Counted from the stretch's first letter, positions 52,294 through 62,123 are shown. The stretch: DNA of 64,000 nucleotides from UBA5314 sp040217815 (GCA_040217815.1 JBEHWI010000002.1:1-64000), one strand, 5' to 3'. Notes: generated from the sequence alone by a model not told the origin. Made by a program: numbers and translations.

Positions 52294-53520
52294 CTGCCTC
52301 CTCAACAGATCCAGAGCTGATTTAACAGCCAGAATTCGGATAGCCTCCCTTGGACCCACAAATCGCAGTTCTTTTACGGTGCAGCCCTCAGGTCCGGCCA
52401 GGCCAATAAAAACCAGACCAACCGGTTTTTCGGCACTTCCTCCCCCCGGCCCGGCTATCCCGGTAATTGACAGGGTATAATCGACCCCGCTGCGCCCTCG
52501 CAGCCCCATCGCCATCTCAGTCGCGGTCTCCTGGCTTACCGCCCCAAAACGGTTCAAAGTATCCGGACTAACCTCCAGGAATACTTCTTTAGCTTCGTTG
52601 CTGTATGAACAGACTGAGCCCCAAAAGTATGAAGAACTGCCTGGTATATCGGTGAGTACTTTGGCCAGCAGCCCACCCGTACACGATTCGGCTGTTGCCA
52701 GCCTTAAGGCCCGTTCTCCCAGTAAAACAGCCACCCTTCCTTCCAGAGTGTCCTCATCATATCCAAACACGTGCGGTGCCAGTTTTGCTTCAACCTGACT
52801 TACCGCCTGATCGCGTATTGCCTCGGCCTGTCCCAAATCTTTTGCCTCTGCGCTGACTTTGACATGCACCTCCCCGTCTTTGGCCAAAAGGGCAATGGAA
52901 TAGTCAGGCTGTTCCATCAAACTGCCCAGAAGGGCCTCTACCTGTGATTCGCCCGGTCCCAACACCTTGATGGTCTTGCGGGCAACCCTGGGCACAGTTG
53001 CAAACTCTTTTTTTAAAACAGGTTCAAGGGCACCCCAATACATGTGCTCCATCTCCCGGGGCGGTCCCGGCAGGAGGGCCACCGCTTTACCCTGGTGGAC
53101 TATATACATTCCCGGCGCCGTACCAATCTGGTTTGGTAATATTAAGGCCTCGGGCGGAAACATGGCCTGTTTCAAGTTGGCTTCAGGCATTTCTCGATTA
53201 CGGCGCCGGAAAAAATCCCGCAGGCGCTGCACTTCTTCTTCATTAAGCACAACTTGAACACCCAGCACCTGGCAGGCGGTTTGTTTGGTCAAATCGTCGA
53301 GGGTGGGCCCCAGTCCTCCACTGGATACAACCAGATCTGCCTGCCGCAGGCCCTCGGTAAATGCTTCCCGGATATACTCTTCACTGTCGCCTACGGTGTA
53401 CCTGGTTACTACTTTAAAGCCCAGATCAGTTAGGCGCTGGGAAAGAAAATTCGCATTGCTGTCAATCGTAGTGCCTAACATCAATTCGGTTCCGGTTGAT
53501 ATTATACAAACCCGCTGCAT
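52273..53520 (-). CDS. cinA: CinA: competence/damage-inducible protein with nicotinamide-nucleotide amidase domain
   Basis: The 415-residue protein has an N-terminal MoCo-binding-like ADP-ribose pyrophosphatase domain (STGTELMLG, SSGGLGPTLDD) and a C-terminal PncC deamidase (AESCTGGLLA, GIAGPGGG). It recycles pyridine nucleotides. The last residues, LVVCNT and stop, are encoded by the palindromic element, so the natural C-terminus was probably replaced. AAGGAG precedes the ATG. Confidence 0.94.
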   Translation of the reverse strand: MQRVCIISTGTELMLGTTIDSNANFLSQRLTDLGFKVVTRYTVGDSEEYIREAFTEGLRQADLVVSSGGLGPTLDDLTKQTACQVLGVQVVLNEEEVQRLRDFFRRRNREMPEANLKQAMFPPEALILPNQIGTAPGMYIVHQGKAVALLPGPPREMEHMYWGALEPVLKKEFATVPRVARKTIKVLGPGESQVEALLGSLMEQPDYSIALLAKDGEVHVKVSAEAKDLGQAEAIRDQAVSQVEAKLAPHVFGYDEDTLEGRVAVLLGERALRLATAESCTGGLLAKVLTDIPGSSSYFWGSVCSYSNEAKEVFLEVSPDTLNRFGAVSQETATEMAMGLRGRSGVDYTLSITGIAGPGGGSAEKPVGLVFIGLAGPEGCTVKELRFVGPREAIRILAVKSALDLLRRQLVVCNT

Positions 53521-53564
53521 GGATTCATCTCCTTATTGGTCTTAAGTTTTATATTGCGCATTGT

Positions 53565-53582
53565 TAGTAGTCTGTAACACCT
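53565..53582 (+). repeat. Solo half-site of the cinA-flanking palindrome
   Basis: TAGTAGTCTGTAACACCT matches the arm TAGTGGTCTGTAACACCT of the 52223-52293 element with one change. It lies 45 bases upstream of the cinA start, in opposite orientation to the right arm, so cinA is flanked by inverted copies. The remainder of 53521-53819 holds only the terminator below. Confidence 0.6.
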
Positions 53583-53763
53583 GCTCATTCTCAAACCAGA
53601 TTTAATTATTTCTACATCCAGGGACTCTACCCCTGTTGCCTGGGAAAAAAAGTAGATTATTGCCCCTGAAAACACTCTTTTGCAGCTTAATTGTCACGTA
53701 CAAAAATACTGTTAATATCGGCAAAATACGCCTGCTTTATAGACCCGGTCGGCCCCAAGCGCA

Positions 53764-53802
53764 AAGAACCCGGACGCAGCAAGGTACTGCATCCAGGTTC
53801 TT
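53764..53802 (-). terminator. Hairpin past the FtsH-like gene
   Basis: AAGAACC and GGTTCTT close a longer imperfect stem (GGA/TCC, GCAG/CTGC) around a small loop, 18 bases past the stop. Few T residues follow, so it is a weak terminator. Confidence 0.5.
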
Positions 53803-53819
53803 ATTAGAATGGGAAATTT

Positions 53820-55286
53820 TCAGACAGCGATAACTTCCCTAAAACGTGACTGATCGATGTTTTCTTCAGTCAGCAGGCAATCTGCCAGGTTCATTAAGGC
53901 ATGCTTATTGTCAAGCAGCAGGCCAAGGGTGCTCTTTTCCAATTCGGCAATGATTTCCCGGCACTCATTGAACATCTGCTCATCGGGCAGCTGGTCCTTT
54001 TTAACTATACCCAGCGAAGAGAGACCACTCCCCACAATTTCCTCGGCCAGATTCCAGGCCTGGGAAAAGTCATTCTGAGCCCCGGTGCTGCGGTCGCCAT
54101 ATTTGATTTCTTCCGCCAACGCACCGGCCACCGCTACCATTATCTGCCTTTCAAGTTCCTGGCGGGTGTACAGATACTGGTCTTCACGGGGGGAACGGCG
54201 CATAAATCCCAGAGCGTTGCCCCGTGGGGCTACGGTAAGCGAAGCAACCGAACCCGGTTCCAATAATTCACAGGCCAGGGCATGACCGCTTTCATGAACC
54301 GCCACCCTCTCAATTTCTGGGCGGCTGGGTATGCGATCCAGCTTTTCGCCCATAATTACCTTATTCACTGCCTCGCTGAAATGATGCTTCTCTATGGTAG
54401 TGCTGTTCTCCCGCATAGCCAGAATGGCAGCCTCATTGGCCAGGCTCTCCAAATGAGCTCCTGAAAATCCGAAGGTTTCCCGTCCTATATCGTGCAGTAT
54501 TTCCCGGTCCGAAATCGGCTTATTGCGGGTATGAATATCCAGGATCCTTATCCTCCCCTTGCGATCCGGCAGGTTTACCTGAACCTGCCGGTCAAAACGA
54601 CCTGGACGCATGAGTGCAGGATCGAGCAGATCGGAGCGATTGGTGGCTCCTATAAGTAGTATGCGGGGATCTTCATTTTGGCGCAGACCATCCATTTCCA
54701 CCAGTAGCTGATTTAGGGTCTGATCGTATTCCATGTGGCTGGAGTGGCTTCCCCGCTTGGCTCCCAGCACGTCCAATTCATCAATAAAAATAATAGCACT
54801 GTGCTTACTGGCGTTTATCGCCTTTTTCCGGGCATCGCGAAACAGCTGGCGGATTCGCTTGGCTCCAACTCCGGCGTAGATTTCGATAAACTCGGCACCC
54901 GAGGCGGCTACAAAGATAGAGCTGGTAAAGCTGGCTGCCGCCCGGGCCAGAAGCGTCTTCCCTGTTCCGGGGGGCCCCACCAGCAGAATACCCTTCAAAG
55001 GCCTGATTCCCATACGCACCATTTCCTCCGCGTTTAACAGAAACTGAAGGGCTTCTTTTAACTCATTTATAGCCGAATCCTGTCCCCCGATGTCATCAAA
55101 GCTTAATCCAGAAGCGGCTTCCACTCCACTCCCTACCTGTTCGAGTTTTAAATTGCCCTGGGTCTGCATAAAAAAATACAGCCCTGCCGCCAGCATGGCC
55201 AACAGCAGCAACGGCATTATATTAATACCGATTAAACCTAAAAAAACAGTTATTCCGACTCCTGATCCTAGCGCGAACTCTTTCAA
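53820..55286 (-). CDS. Short FtsH-like AAA+ metalloprotease
   Basis: The 488-residue protein has two hydrophobic N-terminal segments (about 8-38) without an intervening large external domain, a AAA module with GPPGTGKT, IIFIDELDVLG and the second region of homology, then a zinc-protease domain with HESGHA and a distal acidic ligand (TGAQNDFSQA). It is a compact FtsH paralogue about 110 residues shorter than housekeeping FtsH. The start is TTG behind GGGAGG. Confidence 0.88.
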   Translation of the reverse strand: MKEFALGSGVGITVFLGLIGINIMPLLLLAMLAAGLYFFMQTQGNLKLEQVGSGVEAASGLSFDDIGGQDSAINELKEALQFLLNAEEMVRMGIRPLKGILLVGPPGTGKTLLARAAASFTSSIFVAASGAEFIEIYAGVGAKRIRQLFRDARKKAINASKHSAIIFIDELDVLGAKRGSHSSHMEYDQTLNQLLVEMDGLRQNEDPRILLIGATNRSDLLDPALMRPGRFDRQVQVNLPDRKGRIRILDIHTRNKPISDREILHDIGRETFGFSGAHLESLANEAAILAMRENSTTIEKHHFSEAVNKVIMGEKLDRIPSRPEIERVAVHESGHALACELLEPGSVASLTVAPRGNALGFMRRSPREDQYLYTRQELERQIMVAVAGALAEEIKYGDRSTGAQNDFSQAWNLAEEIVGSGLSSLGIVKKDQLPDEQMFNECREIIAELEKSTLGLLLDNKHALMNLADCLLTEENIDQSRFREVIAV

Positions 55287-55448
55287 GACGCGAACCTCCC
55301 GTCCTGCTTATCAGCTAATAAAGCGAATAATTATTATACATTTTTTTGTAAATAATTATAGCACAGGCCTCCCAAGCCCTGCGAAGCCTAAATAATGGCT
55401 ACAGTAGGCTAAAAACCCGGTGCTGGTACTTGCTGTCTTTAGACTGCC

Positions 55449-55994
55449 TCAAGATGCCTCGACCACCATACTATTCTGGTTCTTTTCCCGGTCAATTACC
55501 TGGTATATATAGTTGTCCCCATCTTCAACCTGCAGGTAGAGATGCTCCTGGTCCACAAACAGCTTGTACTGCAAACCGGCTTCCTGGGTGCGACGGAGCA
55601 ATTCCTGATCAAGCCAAATAAAACGGTTGGCCGCCAGGGATTCAAAAACCGCCGGCTGCATATGCTGCATAAAATCTTGCAGGGACTGGTTGGGTTTATC
55701 GTTCAGCTGTAATGAGTATTCTTTTTGGGGAAGGGAATCTTTTACCGCACGGTCGATAGAAGTATAAGCCTCCTGCAGGTTGGCTACCTTTTTCATATTT
55801 ATGTCGATTTCATATCCATCTTTTAGCCTGGTAGCTTTCGAGTTTTCAACGCCTTCCAGAGCCCCGATTTTCTTTTCCAGGGGGGCGTCAACGCCAAAGC
55901 GTTTATACAGGTAATAGGATGAGAAGGAAATTATAAGCACAATAACCAGGGCTGCAACCGCTGTAACTATATTAAAATCGGCCTTTTTAGGCAT
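55449..55994 (-). CDS. Membrane-anchored hypothetical protein
   Basis: The 181-residue protein has one N-terminal membrane segment (IVTAVAALVIVLIISFSSYYL) and an otherwise polar domain containing GYEIDINMKKVANLQEAYTSI and a C-terminal beta region. Most of it should be outside the membrane. I do not recognise a family. It may share a promoter with the FtsH-like gene 160 bases downstream. Confidence 0.65.
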   Translation of the reverse strand: MPKKADFNIVTAVAALVIVLIISFSSYYLYKRFGVDAPLEKKIGALEGVENSKATRLKDGYEIDINMKKVANLQEAYTSIDRAVKDSLPQKEYSLQLNDKPNQSLQDFMQHMQPAVFESLAANRFIWLDQELLRRTQEAGLQYKLFVDQEHLYLQVEDGDNYIYQVIDREKNQNSMVVEAS

Positions 55995-56156
55995 TTACCC
56001 ACCTCCTCTCCTGGACCATTATAGCACGGGGTAATTGCGAGAAGGCCTATTAAAATATGGTAATTCAGGGCTTTGGATTACGCTGGCTTCTTACGGGGAG
56101 AGATTCAAGGTGGGAGAAATATTGTCACCTGGTGGTAGTGCTGATATGCCAGTAGA

Positions 56157-56711
56157 TCAGGATACCGGTTTTTGGAATTCCTCGGTAAGGCGGAGAAACT
56201 TGAGGAAGTATTCCACCCCGGAAACCAGTGTGATAATCACTGCCAGATACATAAACCACTGGTCTAGAGGAAGTGAAGTAAAACGCAGCATAGCTGGCTT
56301 GAGGATAGTGAGCATAACGGCCACTACCTGGGTAAAAGTTTTCATTTTGCCCAGCATACTGGCGGGTATAACAATCCCCTCTTCAGCCTTAAAAGCCCTT
56401 AATCCAGTAACCGCAAATTCCCGTCCTAAAATGACGATAGCAATCCAGGCAGGAACCCGGGCCAGCTCCACCAGGCTTATCAAAGCAGCGGTTATTAAAA
56501 GCTTATCGGCAATGGGATCCAGAACAATACCCAGCTTGGTTACTTGCTTCCAGCGCCGGGCCAGGTAGCCATCCAGGCTGTCGGTCAAAGCAGCCGCCAA
56601 AAATACCCCGGCGGCCAGGTAGTCGCTGTTGGGCATTCTCAATAAAAGCAATACCGCAAACAGGGGTATAAGAATAATTCGCAAAACAGTCAGGCTATTG
56701 GGCAGATTCAT
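56157..56711 (-). CDS. pgsA: CDP-diacylglycerol-glycerol-3-phosphate 3-phosphatidyltransferase
   Basis: The 184-residue membrane enzyme makes phosphatidylglycerol phosphate. The CDP-alcohol phosphotransferase motif is intact (DSLDGYLARRW...KLGIVLDPIADK), with about five membrane segments. It overlaps the 3' end of rimO by 17 bases. Confidence 0.95.
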   Translation of the reverse strand: MNLPNSLTVLRIILIPLFAVLLLLRMPNSDYLAAGVFLAAALTDSLDGYLARRWKQVTKLGIVLDPIADKLLITAALISLVELARVPAWIAIVILGREFAVTGLRAFKAEEGIVIPASMLGKMKTFTQVVAVMLTILKPAMLRFTSLPLDQWFMYLAVIITLVSGVEYFLKFLRLTEEFQKPVS

Positions 56712-58029
56712 TTACTACTTCCCCGATCATGTCAAAATCACGCACAGCTTTAAGGAGCACCTCGTAAAAGCATCCCTTTTTCAGGGATTTTTCACTTTTC
56801 ACAATCGTCATACCATCAACTTCCGGCCCTTGAAAAGCTGTCCTTCCAAGGTAGAGGCTCTTGGAAGCCGTTGAAGAGACCAGCACTTTCTGCCGCGTGT
56901 TTAAACGCTCAATATTTTTCTTCCGGGTTATATGCTTCTGCACAGACATTACTATATCCTTGCGCCGGGCTTTAATTTCATCATCAACTTGTTCCGGCAT
57001 GGTATAAGCCTGCGTACCCTCCTGGGCTTGAAAGGTAAATGCGCCCAGCCAGTCAAACCTGGTAGCTTCAATAAATTCTAGCAATTCCTGGAAGTCCTCC
57101 TCGGTTTCGCCAGGAAATCCCAGCATAACCGTTGTTCGCAATGCCACTCCGGGAAGGGCGGCCCGGATATCCTGGAATAGCTTTATAAGATGCTCCTTAT
57201 CATGGCGGCGTCCCATGTCTGAAAGTATTCGTGACGAAGCGTGCTGAATAGGGATCTCCAAATAAGGAACCACCTTTTTACCACGGGCGAGAGTTTCAAT
57301 CATTTCGCCGGTAATATGTGCCGGGTGAAGATACATAAGGCGCAGCCATTCCAGTCCTTCGATGCCATCCAGGCAGTCTATCAATTCACACAGTTTTGAT
57401 TTGCCGTACAGATCCTTTCCATAGATGGCCGTGTCCTGTCCAATCACGATGAGTTCCTTAATGCCCCGGTTCGCCAGCTGTTCAGCTTCTTTAACCAGCT
57501 CTTCTATAGAGCGTGAGCGCAATGGACCTTTAATCGACGGAATAGAGCAATAGCGGCAATGATTACTGCAGCCTTCCACCGCTTTGAGGTAGGCCCAGCC
57601 GGGCGGGGTGCTCACAATTCGTTGGCCCTGCTCAATAAACCGGTCAGGGGGCTGGTTAACAGAAAATACCTTTGTGCCAGAAAACACCTTATCTAAATTA
57701 GCCTGCCATTCCGAGGGGTTCAACAGGCCCCAAATCCCATCCAACTCCGGGATCTCCTCGTAGAGCTGAGCTCCAAACCTTTGAGAAAGACAGCCCACGG
57801 CTATTAAATACCGCAATTGTCCATTATCTTTTAATCGTCCTGTTTCAAGAATTGTATCAATAGCTTCTTCCTGGGCTTCCAATATGAAGCCGCAGGTATT
57901 GATTATTACAGCTTCCGCCTGTTCTATCTTGTCAACCAGCTGGTGTCCCGTCTTCTTAACCAGCCCCATCATTACCTCTGTGTCAACCCGGTTCTTGGCG
58001 CATCCCAAGTTTATAAATCCAACCTTCAC
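56695..58029 (-). CDS. rimO: Ribosomal protein S12 methylthiotransferase RimO
   Basis: The 444-residue enzyme has the N-terminal UPF0004 cysteines (LGCAKNRVDTE, NTCGF), radical SAM cluster CSNHCRYC and a C-terminal TRAM domain. It thiomethylates Asp88-equivalent of S12. The start is GTG. It is in the standard pgsA-rimO-rodZ neighbourhood. Confidence 0.95.
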   Translation of the reverse strand: MKVGFINLGCAKNRVDTEVMMGLVKKTGHQLVDKIEQAEAVIINTCGFILEAQEEAIDTILETGRLKDNGQLRYLIAVGCLSQRFGAQLYEEIPELDGIWGLLNPSEWQANLDKVFSGTKVFSVNQPPDRFIEQGQRIVSTPPGWAYLKAVEGCSNHCRYCSIPSIKGPLRSRSIEELVKEAEQLANRGIKELIVIGQDTAIYGKDLYGKSKLCELIDCLDGIEGLEWLRLMYLHPAHITGEMIETLARGKKVVPYLEIPIQHASSRILSDMGRRHDKEHLIKLFQDIRAALPGVALRTTVMLGFPGETEEDFQELLEFIEATRFDWLGAFTFQAQEGTQAYTMPEQVDDEIKARRKDIVMSVQKHITRKKNIERLNTRQKVLVSSTASKSLYLGRTAFQGPEVDGMTIVKSEKSLKKGCFYEVLLKAVRDFDMIGEVVNESAQ

Positions 58030-58053
58030 CCCGGCATCTCCTGTTTTAAATTT

Positions 58054-58854
58054 CTATTGTCCGGCTTTATATTCCTTAATCTTATGTTCTCCAGTTGCTC
58101 CCAGAGCCGGCTGAAGTTGGCCATTCACGGTTATCTTTAAGCCCCCGGAATTGCCCGCATTAAGTACTACGTTCTTTTTCCCGTTGAAGCTCTTTTTATC
58201 TCCGGCAATCAAGGTGCCGGTAAAGGTGTTTTTACCGTCAACAGTAATACTTACCCAGCAGCGCGCGGTGGCTTCTAGATCCACGGTAACCCCGGATTGA
58301 TTGGTAGAGGCCGGAGGCGGAGTAGTCTGCTCAGGAGTAGTACTTTGCTGAGGCGGTGTTTGACTATTAGTTTGATTTTGAGGCAAGGCCTGTTTTTGCT
58401 GGGCCCCGGTTTGGTCTGGAGGTGTAGTATGGTTTTTACTCCAGTTGGCTATATATGAGACGAGATAACTCCCCAGCCACAAGGCAATAATCAAAAATAC
58501 GATACCTGCCGCAATGTTTTTAATATGTTTAATGGGAAGTGGTTTGCGAGGCTCGCGTTCGCGTGAAACGACCTCGGCCGGTTCTTCCTCTACTACGGCC
58601 GGTTCTTCTTCCTCGCCGTAGGCCAGGGCACGAAACTCAGCCACCATTTCTTTTTCATCCAGCCCCAAAAGAATAGCATATCGTTTTACAAAACCGCTTG
58701 CATACACGGGAGGCGGAAGAACCCGAAAATTACCGTTTTCTAAAGCTTCCAAATAATACTTGCGGATTTTGGTTTCCTCTTCGACTTCCTCCAGCGACCA
58801 ACCCTGTCTGAGGCGTTCTTCCCTCAGTCTCTTGTTAAATTCCATGTCCGGCAT
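58054..58854 (-). CDS. RodZ-like helix-turn-helix membrane protein
   Basis: The 266-residue protein has an N-terminal XRE-type HTH (LREERLRQGWSLEEVEEETKI), one membrane segment (IAAGIVFLIIALWLGSYLV, about 112-131), a Gln/Thr/Pro linker and a C-terminal DUF4115 beta domain (ATARCWVSITVDGKNTFTG). RodZ links MreB to the membrane in rod growth. It lies beside rimO, as in many Firmicutes. Confidence 0.9.
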   Translation of the reverse strand: MPDMEFNKRLREERLRQGWSLEEVEEETKIRKYYLEALENGNFRVLPPPVYASGFVKRYAILLGLDEKEMVAEFRALAYGEEEEPAVVEEEPAEVVSREREPRKPLPIKHIKNIAAGIVFLIIALWLGSYLVSYIANWSKNHTTPPDQTGAQQKQALPQNQTNSQTPPQQSTTPEQTTPPPASTNQSGVTVDLEATARCWVSITVDGKNTFTGTLIAGDKKSFNGKKNVVLNAGNSGGLKITVNGQLQPALGATGEHKIKEYKAGQ

Positions 58855-58892
58855 CCACTCCCTGAACCTGGTTTATTTTGTGCTTGGTAGTC

Positions 58893-59852
58893 CTATCCAT
58901 GGCTGCTTGCTGTCCCCACCGCCATCCTTACAGCCTGGCGGAGATTGTAGCGTGAAGATAAGCCGTATACTACGCCTCCGAGCAGATAAGGCAACGATTT
59001 GTCCAAATTAAACTGCTGGCTGGGCAGCAAAGGAAACTCGGCAATGCTTCCATCATTTATATATAAAATCCTGGTTTTCCCATCTGTAACCAATACATAC
59101 CCCTGGCCCATCGCCTCCGCCAACTGGTTGGCACAAACTTCAATCTGATTAGTTTCCTCGACCCCTAAAACGACCAGCGAAAAACGTGATAAGTAATCGG
59201 GCATTTGCTCGGCCCGTTTAACCAGGGCACAGGTGCATATTGATGGAATGGTCTCCTGCTCCTTTTCCAACCACTTATGCAAAGCGTATTGATGAAAAAC
59301 CGGCTCAATTATAAGCCACTGGCAATTCATGGCCACCCATTCTTTTTGATTAATGGCTTTTTCATAGTCTTCCAAACTGAAGCCCTCTTCATAAGCCCTG
59401 GTTCCATCTATCTTAATCAGCCGCCCGCTGCGTTTTTCAGGATGACGTGCAATATTGGTGATGTCGGCCTCTCTTTTTTGTATTTCATCTATCAGGGTCA
59501 GGGCCAGTTCATCATTTCCCACCACACTGATAACCTTTAGATTCAACCCCAAACCACTTAAAGCCTTGCAGCTTTCCAGGGCAAATCCAGTGTATTGCAA
59601 ATCAATTGCACTGGTCGCTTCACTCTGAGCAACGTTGATCTGTAATAAGATGCGGCCAATTATGACTATCGATACCTGTTCATTAACCACATAGCCCTTG
59701 CCCATAATGGCCCCTTTTTTCATGAGGTTGGAAATATGAACGGCGACGGAGGACCTGGTAATTCCAAAATGCCGGGCTAAATCATCCTGCGCTATCATGG
59801 GATGCTTTTTAACAAAATCAAGTATTTCTTTTTCCCGCGAGGTCAACCTCAT
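58893..59852 (-). CDS. Winged-helix regulator fused to a degenerate PfkB-type kinase
   Basis: The 319-residue protein starts with a winged HTH (LTSREKEILDFVKKHPMIAQDDLARHFGITRSSVAVHI) and continues as a PfkB-fold domain (VISVVGNDELALTLIDEIQ). The catalytic DTTGAGD block of sugar kinases is replaced by NLDKSLPYLLGG, so it is probably a ligand-binding transcription factor rather than an active kinase. It sits 27 bases downstream of ftsK and upstream of the rodZ-like gene. Confidence 0.78.
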   Translation of the reverse strand: MRLTSREKEILDFVKKHPMIAQDDLARHFGITRSSVAVHISNLMKKGAIMGKGYVVNEQVSIVIIGRILLQINVAQSEATSAIDLQYTGFALESCKALSGLGLNLKVISVVGNDELALTLIDEIQKREADITNIARHPEKRSGRLIKIDGTRAYEEGFSLEDYEKAINQKEWVAMNCQWLIIEPVFHQYALHKWLEKEQETIPSICTCALVKRAEQMPDYLSRFSLVVLGVEETNQIEVCANQLAEAMGQGYVLVTDGKTRILYINDGSIAEFPLLPSQQFNLDKSLPYLLGGVVYGLSSRYNLRQAVRMAVGTASSHG

Positions 59853-59879
59853 AGCAATACTCCTGCGTCATTTATTCCT

Positions 59880-62123
59880 TTACAGCAAGCGGTTGCGCTC
59901 CAACAGCTTTTCCAACTGTTCACCGTCAATAAGAATTTCTCTTTTCTTATTATTATCAAGTGGTGATACAATACCCCGATCTTCCATAAGATCAACCAGG
60001 CGCGCCGCCCGGGCGTAACCCACCCTCAGCCTTCTCTGCAGCAGCGACGCCGAAGCTTTTCTGCTTTCTACAAAAACCTTGACCGCATCCCAAAATAGGT
60101 CGTCACCTTCTTCCATTTCTTCCATGGCCGGCTCCATATCCCGGAAGGCGTCCTCTTCGACGGTTTCACCCGACTGCTCATGAATAAACTTGACCGTGTT
60201 TTCAATCTCGGCATCGGAAACGAAGGCCCCTTGAACCCGGTAAGGCTTGACCGCTCCCACCGGGAAGAAAAGCATGTCTCCTTTTCCTAAAAGCTTTTCC
60301 GCCCCACCCATATCAAGGATGGTGCGCGAATCGGCCTGAGACGAAACAGCAAAAGCTATTCTGGACGGTATATTGGCTTTAATAATACCGGTGACCACAT
60401 CTACTGATGGCCGCTGGGTGGCCACAATCAGATGCATTCCAGCCGCTCGGGCCATCTGCGCCAAGCGGCAGATGGAATCCTCGACTTCTACCGGGGCTAC
60501 CATCATCAGGTCGGCCAGTTCATCAATGACAATTACAATAAAAGGAAGCTTCTCTTTCACCACCTGGTTGTAGCGGTGAATGTCACGTACGCCCTTTTCC
60601 GAAAATAAACGATAGCGCTTCTCCATCTCGTTAACCATCCATTTCAGGATCTGTGCAGCCTTTTTGCTGTTGGTGACCACTGGTGTCAACAAATGAGGAA
60701 TGCCATTATAGACGGTTAATTCGACCATTTTGGGATCGATAAATACAACTTTCAGCTCTTCGGGGGAAGCATTAAAAAGAAAACTCATTATAATACAATT
60801 CAAGCATACACTTTTTCCCGATCCAGTGGAACCAGCAATTAACAAATGAGGCAGCTCACTCAAATGGGCGGCAACCGGATTGCCGGTTATATCCTCGCCC
60901 AGTGCAAAGGTCAACGGGCTTTTGCTCTTGTTAAAAACCGGAGAGGTTAACAACTGACGCAAGCCAACACTCAATGTCTTGCTGTTCGGCACCTCAATTC
61001 CTACCGCGGCCTTTCCCGGTATGGGTGCTTCAAGGCGAATACCCGGAGCAGCCAGGTTTAATTGAAGATCATCGGCCAGGGCCAAGATCCTGCTAACTTT
61101 AACCCCGGAGGCCGGGGTCAATTCGTAGCGGGTGACGGCCGGCCCGCAGCTAACCTGATTCACTTTGACCCCAATGCCAAAACTGGCAAAGGTATCTTCA
61201 AGTATGGAAATGCTTTCCCGGATGTTTTTTTTATCAATGCTTTTTTCGCTTCGGGTATTGCTTAACAATTCAATCGGAGGTTTTTCGTAAGGACCCGGCT
61301 CCCTGGAAACTGGCCTTATATCGGTCTTCAATTCCGGCTCTGGTCCGGGGCTGGTATAGTCAAGAACCAGAGGTACGGTCTGGTCGCTTTCCCTGGTCAT
61401 GGGGGGAACATAATCAATAAGGGTATTCCGGGAACTCTCCCCTTCAATTATCAAAGGATTCTCCGGAGCAACAGCGCTCGCTTCCACACTAGGCGTCTCC
61501 GAATAAAACAGAGATTCCGGCAGCATGTTTTTCAGATGCTGTATCTGGCAATATATCCATCTAGCAATTTCGCCCGGTGGCTTGCCGACAACTACTATAA
61601 AAGATAGAACAAAGGCCAGTATTATCGCAATTAAAGCCCCTATTTCACCGAGCATTTTGCTTAAAATATAGCCCAGGGCTCCGCCCAGGTAGCCTCCCCC
61701 CATGCCCAGCTTGCCAGCCTCCCAGGCGGTAAGGCCACCGGGAATATTGTACAGGCTTAAGGCAACCAGATAGGTCAAACCGGCAACAACTACGCCAGTC
61801 ATTCGGGAAGACCATATTTCCTTTTCCAACCCTATGTGTATAGCCCAGATCAATAAAAAGAAAACCACAACATATGAACCGGCCACTCCAAACAAGGTGT
61901 GCAGAAGGCTCAGAGCGGATGTTCCTACAATGCCTAAAAACTGAGCATCCTGAGGATTGCCCTGGTATTTGCTCAAACCCACATACAGAAAGACGGCCAA
62001 CATAAACAGGGTAATTGACAGTACCTCTCGGCCAAGGTTAGTTTTGGCTGATTGTTCGGGAGATGGCTCTGCCTTTTTTACTTTCCTCCTTACTTTCCTG
62101 ACCGGTTCCTTTTTTTTCGCCAT
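59880..62123 (-). CDS. ftsK: FtsK/SpoIIIE DNA translocase
   Basis: The 747-residue translocase has four or five N-terminal membrane segments, a linker, a RecA-like motor with Walker A GSTGSGKSV and VVIDELADLMM-type Walker B, and a C-terminal gamma winged helix (VFVESRKASASLLQRRLRVG) that reads KOPS/SRS sites. It moves chromosomes into the forespore or resolves dimers. ATG at 62123 is used; a GTG at 62138 is possible. Confidence 0.95.
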   Translation of the reverse strand: MAKKKEPVRKVRRKVKKAEPSPEQSAKTNLGREVLSITLFMLAVFLYVGLSKYQGNPQDAQFLGIVGTSALSLLHTLFGVAGSYVVVFFLLIWAIHIGLEKEIWSSRMTGVVVAGLTYLVALSLYNIPGGLTAWEAGKLGMGGGYLGGALGYILSKMLGEIGALIAIILAFVLSFIVVVGKPPGEIARWIYCQIQHLKNMLPESLFYSETPSVEASAVAPENPLIIEGESSRNTLIDYVPPMTRESDQTVPLVLDYTSPGPEPELKTDIRPVSREPGPYEKPPIELLSNTRSEKSIDKKNIRESISILEDTFASFGIGVKVNQVSCGPAVTRYELTPASGVKVSRILALADDLQLNLAAPGIRLEAPIPGKAAVGIEVPNSKTLSVGLRQLLTSPVFNKSKSPLTFALGEDITGNPVAAHLSELPHLLIAGSTGSGKSVCLNCIIMSFLFNASPEELKVVFIDPKMVELTVYNGIPHLLTPVVTNSKKAAQILKWMVNEMEKRYRLFSEKGVRDIHRYNQVVKEKLPFIVIVIDELADLMMVAPVEVEDSICRLAQMARAAGMHLIVATQRPSVDVVTGIIKANIPSRIAFAVSSQADSRTILDMGGAEKLLGKGDMLFFPVGAVKPYRVQGAFVSDAEIENTVKFIHEQSGETVEEDAFRDMEPAMEEMEEGDDLFWDAVKVFVESRKASASLLQRRLRVGYARAARLVDLMEDRGIVSPLDNNKKREILIDGEQLEKLLERNRLL

